DNA from: Lunularia cruciata
Lineage: Eukaryota > Streptophyta > Marchantiopsida > Lunulariales > Lunulariaceae
Length of the DNA: 64,000 nucleotides
Reading direction: 5' to 3'
Assembly: GCA_948567375.1 (NCBI GenBank)
Contig: OX419757.1
Location: forward strand, 39,990,001-40,054,000
This document shows, piece after piece, positions 1-12,480 of this stretch (the first letter of the stretch is position 1; each line of letters begins with the position of its first letter). A program made the position numbers and the translations under genes. A model generated the notes under the pieces. It saw only the letters and a list, made by a program, of their open reading frames with translations, had not been told where the DNA came from and did no database searches.

Positions 1-516
1 TGCCCCTAAACCGTTAGTCGAACGTCAGATCCCTGTTCTTTCAAGAAAGATCCGTTCTTTCTCATGCTTGGTGAGGTGCGCACTCTCCTCGCTGGTTACA
101 AATCCATGTCGACTTTTAGCAGCGGGGAGAGGCGCGTGCCCAGTGTCCTGTTTCGTCGCCTATAATTTTCAAGTAATAAGGTCAACAGCAGTCATACCTG
201 TGCTGCTCGCAAAAAGCAGTAGACAGCTCAATTGATCAATTATTACTCAGCATTCCTCTCGACAGACTTTAGAGTTGAGAGACAGCTTCATATCTCAGAT
301 TTTTGAGTTGCCAGAAGCTTGATTTATCATGGAATTGCTGCAATTTCCCTCCAAAAAGGCAAGATCTCAGGGACTTGAAAAACCTTCCAACCCCTATGCT
401 GCATATTTTTCAGTCCAGCTGCAGGACTGAAAAATATCTTTGATTCGCAAGTATAGTGCATAGGATTGAGTGAAAAAGTCCTGCTGTGGACCATCTATTT
501 GTAATCGCGCTTGCAG
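1..516. other. Region upstream of the EF-hand remnant; candidate 3' splice site
   Basis: No exon recognised. The stretch is richer in GC than the rest of the window. A pyrimidine/TTGCAG motif at 511-516 directly precedes the first codon that aligns with a calmodulin-type EF-hand, so it looks like an intron 3' splice site; upstream exons would lie outside or have decayed. The region also holds a perfect hairpin at 403-437, listed separately. Confidence 0.35.
403..437. repeat. Perfect 14-bp inverted repeat with 7-nt loop
   Basis: ATATTTTTCAGTCC at 403-416 is perfectly complementary to GGACTGAAAAATAT at 424-437, with AGCTGCA as loop. It lies in the presumed intron or leader upstream of the EF-hand remnant. 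No MITE-like target duplication was found. Function unknown. Confidence 0.8.
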
Positions 517-930
517 CTGATCGAGGCGTTCAGTATCATCGATGAGAGCGAAAATGGGAACATCTCGAAGCAGGATCTAAAAGGAATGTGGAAGGTGCTG
601 GGGGAGAAGGTTACGGACGAAGAACTCCGCTTTATAGTTAAGGAGGCTGATGCCAACGCGGATGGAGAGCTCGACCCGGGAGAGTGCTACACACCCAACA
701 AAGCCGTGGGTTCATGGTTTGAAGATCTTCCGACATAAACCGAGGGAATAAGAGTTGCATTCAGCGTGGCTGATGCTGATCCGAATGGCCACATTCCGAA
801 GCCAAAGAACTGCAGGGAAAAGGTGACACCTCATGAGTGTTCTGCTCTGGTGAAGGTGGTGAACTCCGACGGTGATAACAAGATAACCTTTCAGGCGTTT
901 GAAGTTAATGGTGTCGAGCATCTTTTCAGA
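517..930 (+). pseudogene. Calmodulin-like four-EF-hand protein fragment, decayed
   Basis: Calmodulin-like proteins bind Ca2+ through paired EF-hands and relay signals to partner proteins. The frame starting at 517 opens with LIEAFSIIDESENGNIS, the calmodulin helix-loop pattern. Loop 1 is DESENGNISKQD and loop 2 DANADGELDPGE, separated by the exact 24-residue calmodulin spacing. An in-frame TAA at 736-738 falls in the inter-lobe linker. The same frame then continues with loop 3, DADPNGHIPKPK (Lys instead of Glu at position 12), and a poor loop 4, NSDGDNKITFQA. Loops 3 and 4 are about 6 residues closer than in calmodulin. The intact N-lobe, linker stop and degenerate C-lobe indicate a pseudogene; an alternative is a two-EF-hand protein ending at 738. 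There is no ATG: the first codon follows a splice-acceptor-like TTGCAG. Confidence 0.7.
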
Positions 931-2989
931 ACGTTGAATTACAGGCAATTATGCTGTGCCGTCTCTCAACACATTGCGATGGAGACCTCATTAGGATTGA
1001 GGAAGGTCTTCTTCCCGCCAGGAATCAAGCCATCCAAGTTGACAACGTGTCTCAACCAACGGTTACACATCTCGGAGCAAGTTTGGAGGACAGTCCAGCA
1101 GACGATTTGTTACCATGTAAACCAAGACTGTCAGGAATTTGAATATATTCTCGTTTTCTGTGCCCATTTAAGAAACATCTTTTCTTAAGTAATAGGTCTG
1201 ATCAAAATTTGAGCCCTGTATTTAATGGCCAACGACAGAGAACACGGAATACGGTCTGCTCACTGCCCTGCTGACGATTATGATTCCGCATCTGCGTCCT
1301 ACTGTATGAGCAGCCAAAAACATGAGAAACGATTTCGACACAAGCACACCGCAGAATGGTACTAGTGAGAAACAGGAGTTTGACTTTGGACGCTGAACGA
1401 ACTGACTTTGGACCCCATATGCTGACCGCATATTCCAAATCAGATAAGAAATTAGAAACACAACGTTTCTAAAATGGCGTTTGGAGGAGAAGGACAATTT
1501 AGTAAGATGAATTAAGTCTCGACACAAAAGATTCATTAAAGAAGAAGAAAATATTCACTAAATGGCTTCCTACAAGATTCAAGTCTGTTTCTATGATTGA
1601 GTACAATATTGGTAATAGTTACTTGGTCAAAGAAATATTAAATTTAGAAGGTAAGGTTAATATGTCGAGCAAAATAAACAGGTGAAGGACATAGGGTGCA
1701 ACATATGTAGGTCTATACTCAGTTTTAAGTGTGCAAAACTGTTGCTACCTTGAAGATGAAAGAGGAGTCAATGTATGTATTTTATAATAAATGGCGGGCT
1801 CCGAGGAATAATATGCAGTCATTATATTAGCTGTTATACAGTGCAAGGAGGATATAAGTTCTAGATAACTTGCATGCTTAAGAAAATCCTTCTTATTAAG
1901 CATGATTATTAACCATTAAGCATCCTTCTCTCCCTTATGTACCTATATAGAATGACGGAAAGACGAGATCTTATACCTTCGGCGAACAGTTCAGGTTAAA
2001 GTCTTCTCCACTTTAATCATGAGTGGCTATTTTTCTTTTAGTTGCCAAGTACTGTACTCGAGGGCTAAAGAGAAAAGAATATCGGAGGAAATCCAACTGG
2101 TGGAAAATATGCATAAAAACCCTACAACCAAAGGTACAAAGGCACAAGAGGATAGTCTTGTTATATAGTGACTTTGTTTTCCTTTGGTGGTGATGATCAT
2201 GGCCATTCATGCTTGACTCTCCGCTCGTCCCAATGACCATGCTCATAGAGAGTTTATAACAACCACATCAAACAAAGTATAATATTTATCAACAAAAATA
2301 ACTATATTTGCTCTCATATGATGCCAAGGAGGTGGTCCAAGCAGATCTAACTATAATAATAATAAGATCTGTATTACTAGACCTACTTTAGCATCATGAC
2401 AGTTAGAATGCTCTTGACCTAAAGCATGTAGTAAAATATGTATCCAAAGGTGATAAACAAATGCACTAGTATAGAAGCCTTAGAAGTGCTAGATGTAGTT
2501 AACCTAGATGTAGGCAAAGCACCATAGTAAACTCCTTTGACATGAAATAAAAGTACTCAATCAAAGGAGACCTTTGGAGCCAAGCTTTCACAAGAAAGAA
2601 TCCTAGCTCTATTAGGTCAAGGTTCATCATTGAAGATGTTTTTAAGAGTGTGAGTGTGCATACACTCACTACGATCTATTTAAATCTTTTTTAATTCTAA
2701 TGATACAAATTCCATAAAAGCAAAGAATGTTATGTGTGCAAGACCTAGTTATAGGTCATGAGCCAAATAGAGATATGATTGAAAATCATAAGTGCTCAAC
2801 TCTATTGTCATAATAAGTGCTAAACGCAAAGAAAGAATTATGACTATGGTGTAAGAATCTAGTTGCTAGTAGGGAGATCATTACAATCCATGGCCCTAAA
2901 TATGTTGCCTATACAATAGCCTCATGTAATATAATACAACATCCTCCCATATCTATATGAAGAGCTACTTATAGCATATACTCCTTATT
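931..2989. other. Intergenic, no feature recognised
   Basis: AT-rich DNA with only short chance frames. I see no domain, RNA gene or LTR boundary here. Around 2300-2460 the sequence has low complexity (AATAATAATAA). Confidence 0.5.
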
Positions 2990-3085
2990 TGATAGTTGTG
3001 TGCTCATACTTAGCACTAAAAGAGAGGAGAAAGTATGGCATTAAATATATCACATATGTGATAGGAGTATATTTGGGATGAGTAC

Positions 3086-3483
3086 TGTGAGCCGGCCTGT
3101 CTCTCACTCAGGATGAACCTCTGGTGGCTATTATGGTAGCGCACCATGGACTAAGAAGGCAAGGAACCCGAACTCCATCATACTCTTCCAAGGCTAACAC
3201 TCCAAGACTCAAGACATTGCTCACTAGAGAACTCAATGAGAGAGATAGTTGCAAATCATCCTTTCATTTGCAACTAAATGAAAGGATGATTTGAAATATA
3301 GTGGTGCTCATCTTTTCTACTTCCTCTAAAGTAAGGTCCCCTCTATCTTAGCTATGACTAACTTTAGCTAACCATGACTAATATAGAACCATCCTTTATC
3401 TCTATATAAATAATATCTCTTAAGTACTTGTAATACCAAGCTAAATATCACAATACCACACACATGCAAAAATGGGTGTTACA
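3086..3483 (-). repeat. Solo LTR of family A, internally deleted
   Basis: Starts TGTGAGCCGGCC and ends GGTGTTACA, matching the 692-bp LTRs at 22718-23409 and 29870-30561 but only 398 bp long. The middle (about 290 bp, after the GAGAGATAGTTGCAAAT region) is missing and replaced by a short inverted piece of the ATCCTTTCATTTGCA sequence. It is flanked by the 4-bp target duplication GTAC (3082-3085 and 3484-3487). No internal element sequence is left, so it is a recombination product that later lost part of its LTR. Confidence 0.88.
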
Positions 3484-3609
3484 GTACACATGTGCCAAAT
3501 ATGAGGCTATAGAGACATGACATCTTATCAAAGTGGAATAAATCATCCTTGATAGTTGTGGGCTCATACTTAGCACTAAAAGAGTGGAGAAAGTATCACA
3601 TATAGAATT

Positions 3610-3612
<3 letters not shown>

Positions 3613-3660
<48 letters not shown>
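3613..3660. repeat. AT dinucleotide microsatellite, (AT)24
   Basis: Uninterrupted AT repeat of 48 bases inside the second unit of the local tandem duplication. Confidence 0.95.
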
Positions 3661-3663
<3 letters not shown>

Positions 3664-4039
3664 ATGGGAGTATATTTGGCATGAGTATGTATGTGACAAA
3701 TAGGAGGCTCTAGAGACATAACATCTTATCAAAATAGAATAAATCATCCTTGTATTCCCACCAAGGGAGTAAATGAGCAAAGGTTGTAAATTGAGCCAAA
3801 GTAGCTAAGATAAATGAGCTATAGAAATCATATTCACTTAAGAGTAGAGGCTAGAACTCTCAAAAATCTCATAGGAAACTTGGACATTAGTGGGATGTGC
3901 AAAGGAGTGACGGCAACTTGTGGATATTAGACCTTGCATTTATAAGTCTACATTCATAAACCCAAGGTCTCTAGGTAGGCATAAAATGAAACAAGGCTCA
4001 AACTCCATAAACTCAAACTCCAACAAAAGGCATAATATA

Positions 4040-4397
4040 TAGGTATCATTTAAGAGTGATGGAAAGAGATATAATTGAAAAGTGGCTACAACCTCCTCTA
4101 AAGTTGTGAAGTGAGCTATGGAAATAGAGACCTTCTTAGGGGATCATCCTAGAATGTACAATTGGTATATGCAAGTTGGGTGAAATTCCCAAAAGTAGTA
4201 TCAAGGCTATATAATAAAGGAGTCTCTATGCCATAGAAATTATGCATTAATACAATAAGAAAGCAATCTAATATAGGTATCATTTGAGAGTGATGGAAAG
4301 AGATATAATTGAACCTCCTATAAAGTTGTGAAGTTAGCTATGGCAAATAGAGACCTTCTTAAGGGATCATCCTAGGACATGTAATCGGTATATGCTA
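4040..4397. repeat. Imperfect direct duplication, period ~234 bp
   Basis: The segment starting AGGTATCATTTAAGAGTGAT at 4041 recurs at 4275 with a few substitutions and a short deletion. Both copies run through GAGACCTTCTTA-GGGATCATCCTA. No coding content recognised. Confidence 0.75.
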
Positions 4398-7300
4398 GTT
4401 ATTTGAATTAGTAAGTGCATAAAAAGTGTTCAAATTAAGACATTGTTATAATTATAGTCTAAGTGTAAAACTAAATCACACTTAATTACATCAATCAATG
4501 AAGTCTTCATGATGGTTAAGATTATCTAGAGTTAAACACAGATCCACTCCTCCTAGAATCATTTGAAATTTGAGATTCAATCCAATCTAATGAGCGCTTT
4601 TGTGACTTGACTAAAGATCTATTGCAACTACTATTTGGTGGAAGGATGAACATGCTATGAGAAGAATTCTTAGATTATGCTTCTCTCTAATGACTTAGGG
4701 ACTTGAATTTGACCAATCTTAAAGTCTTTTGTTTGAGAAGGAAATTTGGAATAGAGTCAAGACTACTTAAAACTAAGAGTAAGCCTAAATACAAAAATAT
4801 GGATGTTATATTGATGAAATCAACTTTGTAACTTACACTATGAATATATTTTACATAAGAGTGATTTTTTTACATTGAGAGGTCTACATTTTGAAAAGTT
4901 TTCCAATTATAATGCATACTTTGCATTTTTTGGTTCCTCTTATGAAAGGATAGAAGCTTTTTGTATGCTCATTCACAAATTTTTTGTTCTTTTTCAAGGA
5001 GAATTCAAATTATTCTTTAGAACATGCATAGTTTTTATCTTATGAAGAAAGGTTTCCATTTTTCTTTCACCAATAATCTTATTACTAGTTATTCAAATCC
5101 AAAATTGTCAATTGGATTTCTTGAAGTGAAGGTCATAACATAGTTGATTGGAAAAAATGTGTTCAAATTTTGAGATTGTGTCCACTGCAATATCCAATAT
5201 TTTGCTAGATAATCTTATGGTGATATAGGATAAGTACTTGGAATTCTCAATTTTAGATTTTGACCTTTTCTAGATGAAGCATAGTTGGAGGATAGAACAA
5301 GTGTATTTTTGTTTCTCAATCCTACTTAAAAAGTCTTGATAGGCAATGTTTTCAATGCAACTATATAGACATATATTGCAACAATGAGAGGTAGAAGAAA
5401 TTAATCAAGATAAAGGAAGAAGCTAGATCTAAAACAACATAGACTTTGAACATTGTGTTGCTCCTCTATCTCAGACAATTTTTTGGTGCAATGGTATGGT
5501 TTGGAGCTCTGACCATGGAGATGGGTCCAAGAATTTATAAGTACAATTAAGGGTTACAAGCAAGCTAAGAAAAATCAAGGAATTTTTTATAGAGCAATTT
5601 TGGATAGAGATAATAAAAATTGGATGGGGTAAGTGACATCAGATGGGTTTGTCCATATATGGTAGGTTCAAGATAAATTACATCTCCATACAAGGCAAGA
5701 ATCTATAATCACTAGTTCTCTTGCTTTACACTCAACATTGAGTTTGACTGTGGTATTTGTACACTCAAGATTTGGTTTGAGAGTGGCATCTAGGTGGTCA
5801 TAACAAGATGGTTTGGGCTTTGGTGGTAAGATCTCAGGTTTTGGCGTTGCTTGGAGCTGAAAGAAGGGTCAAGAATGGGCCTCAAATCTAAAAAATTCAT
5901 TAGAATTACACTAATTTTGCAAGAGGTGCTCACCTTGTAGTGGGATTGGACTTGAGTTATGAGTCAAGACTAGTTTCTAGATTTTTGGACTTTATTGGAG
6001 TGGCTATGGGGATTGTGATTGGCACTCATTTTGCAATGGGATTTGGACTTGAGAAGGGAACTAATTTTGGAGGAAGAGTGATCTCATTTGGTCATAGATA
6101 GGTCCTTATCATATCTTATCTTTCATTTGCTTCTTCTCTTGTTCTTTATCTTTGCTTTATTATTTTCCTTTGTTCATTTATTCCTAGGTTAGTGGTATTT
6201 TTGTTATGTTCTACCTTTTAATTATGTGTATTCTTGTATTATTGTGGGTGTGAATAATCCTATAGATTAGCTTACAATACTTCTTCTTTTTTTGGTAGTA
6301 CAAGGACTTTAAGTGAATACTCATATGTAATAATCTTCATTTAGCACCGCATAAAATTTATGTGCAAGTAAAGAGTAGATCCCAATGTTAAATTTTTCAA
6401 CACATACTTATAGTTGATCAAGTTCATCCAAATGAAGTCAATGTGATCTTTGTTTCATGTATTTTACCTATACTAGTGTAGGACACTTCACAATTTGATT
6501 CTCCTACAAAGTATTTGCCATCTTTTGTCACACCAATCCTTAATCTCCCTACCATTGTCCCTACTCCTAGCTTTATCAACCCACCACCACCAAATGATCA
6601 TATTCTTCCACCTATACCCTTAGCACATCAATAAGTACCACCTCATCAATGGTGAGTAAGGATTGTCAATAAGTGGGGATTGCCTTCGCATAACATAGCA
6701 TAAGATAGACCTAGATGTTTAAAAATAAGAGCATATTCCACTTCTCTTCCTATCACAACTCTTCACAATTCTAGTACACAAGTACCTTAGAGCATCCTCA
6801 CTCTGTCCAAGAGCTACTTTCAACCTATATTCCAGATACAATAATTCTATGCCTTTTTCTTTATAGTGTGTTGCCAAGAAAATAATCCCATGGTTTGCCT
6901 AGATTAAATTTTTACTATAGCTTCAATTCAAATATTATAAGACTTCAAATATTATAGGATTCAATTGATGGTTTTTTGAGATAAGCTTTCTAAAAAAATG
7001 CAATATATCTCAATTTGACCACTACAATTCTATTGAAAATGTCTTGGACTTGGTCTAACTTTTTAAGTTCAATGCATCAATTTGAAACACTAAACAAAGT
7101 GCCACTCTTGGTTCATCCCATATCTTTCCCAAAGTCTTGGCTTGGGTTAAATTAAGTATCAAAACTCTCCAAAAAAACTATCACTCCTTTAATCATGACC
7201 TCAAATAGAACTATTCCAATCAATTGTAGCTATAGGTAGAAAATTTATATGTTTACTTATGATATTATTTTTCTTAAATTTGATGCACTAGATCTCATTG

Positions 7301-9136
7301 CCTATAATATTTTAATCCACTCAAATTTTACAAGGAAGTTGGTTATGCACTTTTTAAAACATTTAGGACGTTGTTATTTGAATTCTAAAACCAATCTACA
7401 CATATGGATCAATTCTCAAGCTAGACTAGCATTTTGAGTTCTGGAGACCCAAGTTTACTTGATCCAAGATCTTGAATTCTCTATTTGAATGATTCACATC
7501 AAAATTATATAAAGGTACAAAACCAAGCTACCAATAATTTTACCAAATTTCAAAAGTTGCCTAAAACCAAAACCTCCAACCTAATCATAATCTCTACTCA
7601 AACACCTTACTTTCAAGTCTAACTTTAGTTGATCATATCAGATTTAAGATTAACTCAATTAAAAAATTTCTTGTGCATGGCATAACCAAACATTTTTCTA
7701 CTCTCAAACCGTATTGGGAGATCATCAAAAGCTTTTGTAAAACTCTTGAAATTCTCCAAAGTGTTTGTTTGGGTATAGATTAGATCCCATGACTTTAATT
7801 GATCAAAACTCAATCATTAGCTATTCAAATCTTAGATTCCTAATCTCCTCATTAAAGGCTCTCTACTCTTCTCTCTAAAGATGGTCTCTTCTCCACAAAT
7901 GCCCCTCTAAAACTCCCCAAAAAATCCTAAATCCTCAACTCATACTGGCAAGACTCAAATTATTACACTTTGGATTCTTTGCAATTTTTCCTTTTTACAG
8001 ATGGATCTCCAAACTCCACCTCCAACCAAAAAAAAATCTAAAAAAATTGCTTGAGAAATTGTTGTGGTTCCTATCTTCTACAACAGCATATAAATAGTAA
8101 AACTCTCAAACTTATACATTAATAACCATTGGGATGATAATAGGATCTGTATTATCCATCACCAATGCCATGAGCTCAAGACCAAAATGTAAAAAGGGTT
8201 TGGGAGAAGTAGATCAAGAGTATAGATCATCTCTTCAACCAAGCTTGCCACTCAAAATCTCTAGTTTCTATGCTCTACTACCCTCAAGACTTGTAAGACT
8301 AAAAGACATCACTCGCTATTGAGCCTCCACCACCTATATACATCAATGCCCTAAATGAGGACAAGACTGTAATCCATATGTCAAATCATTTGAATGTATG
8401 TAGATTTCTCATATGGCAATTGATCAACCTGTAAGATCCATCACATAATATCTTATAACACTAAATAGATAAAACAAGTAAAATTAAATATTTCACTCAT
8501 TAGGCAACCCACAACACACCATTGCTATCCTTATGACTAAGATCTGTTTTGGTACATGGCCAAGGGAGATATATCTCTATTTGGACCTTATTACCCTCTT
8601 CTCACAATAGACTTTACTCCTTTTAGCCCAAATGTGTGCATAAGGACACCAAGAAGTAGTCTCTAGGATTCATAGATTACTGGGTAAGACCCATGCATCA
8701 TGCATAGGGCAGAAAGAACCATGAAGACATTGGTTGTATCCATCTCTATCCCCACTTATTCATCATTTTTCAACCCCATCCGTTGTCCCAAAGATAGTTG
8801 CCTTGTGCATCATACATAGGGCAAAAAGTACTAGTGCAATTTGCTCAATACTTTAGATAGCTCTAAAGAATTGCTGTCACCTTTTGACTTCCATCATGCA
8901 AGTCCAAAGCATGCCTACAAGATCTGATGATAGGCTTCCATTGACATTGATTACCGCCATTTGAGAGACGAATAAAGACTACCACATAAGATAACAACCA
9001 CCATTTGAAAGATTTAGCACCTCCTTGTGACATGACGTGAAAGCCATTGTAAGTCATGCCAAATTTGGATGATGCAATAGTCTTATCCATCCATCCATCA
9101 TCTATCTTTTGATTCAAAGACAATTCAATGTTCCCA
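4398..9136. other. AT-rich region without recognisable gene
   Basis: No frame longer than about 65 codons on the plus strand looks coding, and no RT, integrase or CCHC motif was found on either strand. A minus-strand frame of about 90 codons ends against the LTR at 9137 (8863-9136) but matches nothing I know. This may be very old transposon-derived DNA. Confidence 0.4.
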
Positions 9137-9717
9137 TGTAATACTCCAAGGATAGGGGAACCCCCGAGGGAAACACAGAGAGAAAACACAATACTCTGAT
9201 GCCCCAAAGGAGCACCTTCTCTTTATTATATAGCAAAGAGGATCCCCTCAAAGGAAGCTCCACCCTTGGATTAGATACGTGGATTTGTGACATGTCAGCA
9301 AGCTCCACCCATTAGATTAGTTGTATGGATGGGTGACATGTTGGTCCTTGTCCTATTTAGCTGGTCCAACATGTTTGACCAAAGGGAACCTTTAGGGAAT
9401 CTTTATGTAGGAAACTCATAATCATATGGATGAGGTACCATTGGAAACCTCTAGATGAATATTGTAGGGAAGAGAGGCAAGCCTTTTTCTTGAGACTATG
9501 GAGAATCTTTCCATTTTTGAGACCTAATGAGACATTTTGAGGCCTATGAAATTGGCTCTAAAGTTTTCAAGGTGTTTTTGGCAAGTACTCTATTAGTAGA
9601 AATACTCTTTTAATGACACATGTATCTGATCTACTTGGTCCATCATGTATAACATCCTTCTACATGTTACTAAGCCAATTTCCACCTTTAGATATTATGT
9701 CTAGCTATTGGTATTAA
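9137..9717 (-). repeat. Element H 3' LTR
   Basis: Begins TGTAATACTCC and ends near GGTATTAAA (expected GGTATTACA). It shares with the LTRs of B, D and F the segments GCCCCAAAGGAGCACCTTCT, a TATA/AATAAA-like TATTATATAG, and CTAGCTATTGGTATTA. At 581 bp it is shorter than its relatives (730-765 bp). Confidence 0.85.
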
Positions 9718-11260
9718 AAACCTCCTCCTTTTAAGATCCAATGACCTTGTTGCAAAGCTATTGCTAAAATATTGCACTAACATCAATGCATGGGTCAAGT
9801 TGGTTTTTGGCTCCCATGTTGCCTCATACAATAGGTACTCTTTCCAATGTACAAGCTATTCCACATGCGGATTGCAGGTACCATGGATGTGCTTCTAGAG
9901 AATGGTTTTGACTTCATATTCCTCGATGTCATCAATGAGTGTTGAACAAGGTCTAACTTCTTGTATGGAAGGAAAGTGTGGTAGTTGGAGTGCATATTTT
10001 CATAGTAAGGAAATATGGAACACTAGATAGATCCTCATGTTTGGCGGTAGCTCAAGATGGTAGGTCATTGTGCCAATTTGGCAAAGGATGGAAAAAGGCC
10101 CAATAAAACAAGGTTTGAGCTTCCAAGGGCTAACTAATGTGAGGTTGGTTGTGGAAAACAAGACTTGATCCCCAACATTGAACTCCATGTACTGGCTATG
10201 TGCATCTACATACTATTTTTGTCAATTTTGGGCAATTTGCAACATGTGCTTGGATTCTAGAAACAAAAGTGTTGACAATGTTAACCTTGGTAGCCATTGG
10301 ATGGATCTTCATCAAGCTCAAAGGTGTGAAAAGATACTCTCAATACATGAGGAAGAATGGTGTGACCTATGTGGATGCATGCACTAAATTGGTGTAGGCA
10401 AATTCCACCAATGGAACTAAGGTGTCCCACCTCTCTTGCTCATCTAAGGTGAAGCCTTAGAGCATGTCTTCAATAGTGCAATTAGCCCACTCTACTTGTC
10501 CATTGGTTTGTGGATGGTAATCCATGGACTTGGCTAGTTTGGTTTTGAAGATGCAAAAGAGTGTTCTTCAAAATAAACTAGTGAATTGAGTACCTTTATC
10601 AATGATGAGCACTCAAGAAAAACCATGGTGAGAAAAGATTACATCTAAGTTCAATTGAGCTAATTGTGGAGCAATCACGTCCTTGGTAGTAGGATACACA
10701 TGAATTATTTTGTTGCCTATGTCAACAAAGACTACAATAGAGTCAAACCTTGAGGTGGTCTTGAGTAATTCACAAACCAGATCCATGTTTACTTGTTCTC
10801 AATGTTGTGTAGGAGTAGGAAGAGGTTGAAGGATTCTAGCAAGAGCTTGATTAGAAGCTTTATTTTTTTGATAGAATAGGCAACTTCAAACATACTCTAT
10901 CACATCATTGCTCATCTTGGTCCAATATAATGGTGTTTGACTGCATCTAAGGTCTTGTCCACTCCAATGTGATATGCAATGGTGGAATAATGATATTTTG
11001 ATAGGATTATGGTTATTAAGTTTGTGGCATTTGGGATCCATAACTTGCCATCACAAAAGGTGAATCATTGGGTATTGGTTACACCCTTGGATGATTAAGC
11101 TCCTACAATCTATGGGTCCATTTTTGTAGTAGCAAGAATCCGTAGCTAGAATTTTAGGTTAATCTTGACCTCTACCACCAAATTGTTTGCCATAGGCATC
11201 TAAGTGAATGCATCTACAAGTTGCTTCTTGCCTTTCACATATGTGATCATCATGTTGAAC
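9718..11260 (-). pseudogene. Element H polypurine tract, chromodomain and integrase remnant
   Basis: The plus-strand pyrimidine run CCTCCTCCTTTTAAG next to the LTR is the minus-strand polypurine tract that primes plus-strand DNA synthesis. Further right, the minus strand encodes a chromodomain remnant (pattern Y-V/L-x-W-K, YEATWEP, about 9790-9960), the integrase C-terminal GPF module (FIGPFSILCQIG at about 10000-10188), then the integrase core and zinc-binding region up to about 11230. Chromodomains tether integrase to methylated histone H3 in chromoviruses. Several stops and frameshifts break the frame. Confidence 0.75.
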
Positions 11261-12480
11261 CATTATCTCTACTCCACCCACCAAATTTTTCCATGAGATA
11301 GTTCTTTTTGTATCTCAAGGTAGACCAAAGGTTTGTGATCTATCTCCATTACAAATGCCTTCTCGCCAAGATAGTGCTTCCAATGCTTGGTGCAAGTACA
11401 ATGGCCAGCTCTTCCCGTTTGGTGGTGTGATAGTTGTGGTCTACATAATAACAAATTTCAAGCAAAATATGCAATTGGGTAAAATTTGCCATCCCATTGT
11501 TGTTGTAAAACTACTCCCATGGCAATGCTTGATGCATCTATAGAAAACTTGATTGAACATTTTGGGTCATACCATTTCAAGATTGGTGCATATAGTAATA
11601 CATCTTTCAATTCCTAAAAAGCTAATTCATGTATAGTTCCACACATCTACTTCTTCCCCTTACCAAGTATTGTTGTTAGAGTTTGTGCAACCTTGGAAAA
11701 GTCCTTGATAAATTGATAATAGAACCTTGTTAATCCCAAGAAACTCCTGAGTTGAGTTTGATCTTCTAGAGCACCCCATTTTTTAATGACCTTTATTTAA
11801 TCTATTAATACTTGGATACCTTTTTCACTTACTCTATGCCACAAGTAGTCTACTTCAGACTAGAAAAAACTCATACTTTGAGATTTTTCCATACAATTGA
11901 TTTTGTCATAAAATCTGGAGGACTTCTCGCACATGTTGCTTATGCTTTATCATCATCTTGCTATAGACTAAGATGTCATCAAGGAAAATGGTAATAGATT
12001 TATCCAAGTATGGATGAAATATAACATTCATCAAACTCATTAAAAGGGTGGAGCATTAGTGAGGCAAAACAACATCATCAAGTTCTCAAAGTGACCATAC
12101 CTTGTTTGAAAGACAATTTTGTATATGTCTTCCTTCCCAATCTTGGTTTGGCTGTAGTTGCTCCGTGGATCAAGTTTTGCCTCATTGAGTTGGTCAAATA
12201 GGTCATCTATGCAAGGTAATGGGTATTTTTTTCTTCACCTTTTTTTGATTTAGTCCTTGGTGATTAAGGCACATGTGGATTGTCCCATCCTTCTTCTTTA
12301 AAAACAAGACAAGAGTCTTATATGGTGATACACTGGGTTGGACAAACCCTTTCTGCAACATATCTTCAATCTAAGCCTTACATTCCTTCAACTCATGAGG
12401 TGATAGTTGATATGGAGCCTTATAACAAGGTGTCTTCCCAAGAAGTATCTTGATGTCATGATCTACTTTCCTTTTTGGTG
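11261..12480 (-). pseudogene. Element H RNase H and reverse transcriptase remnant
   Basis: RNase H motif EIDHKPLVYLE lies at about 11330-11360. The RT catalytic box FLDDILVYS lies at about 11960-12000, preceded by PYLDKSITI. The N-terminal RT part (PPKRKVDHDIKI, LSPHELKE) reaches about 12480. Frames are broken by stops; the catalytic Asp pair itself is retained. Confidence 0.8.

Larger units (their letters stand above)
2990..3757. repeat. Tandem duplication of a ~160-bp unit, one copy split by a solo LTR
   Basis: Unit 1 begins GATAGTTGTGTGCTCATAC at about 2990, is interrupted by the LTR at 3086-3483, and resumes to about 3548. Unit 2 runs from about 3549 to 3757 with the same order of segments, but includes an (AT)24 run. 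Unit 2 lacks the LTR and so serves as an empty-site reference for the insertion. Confidence 0.75.

Noticed and set aside
766-1188. 140-codon frame treated as one protein
   Set aside because: Only the first ~47 codons continue the EF-hand similarity; the rest shows no domain and may be 3' noncoding.
6450-6660. Pro-rich frame resembling a Copia integrase-RT linker
   Set aside because: Only a short Pro-rich piece (LPTIVPTPSFINPPPPNDH); no Copia RT, RNase H or integrase motif nearby.
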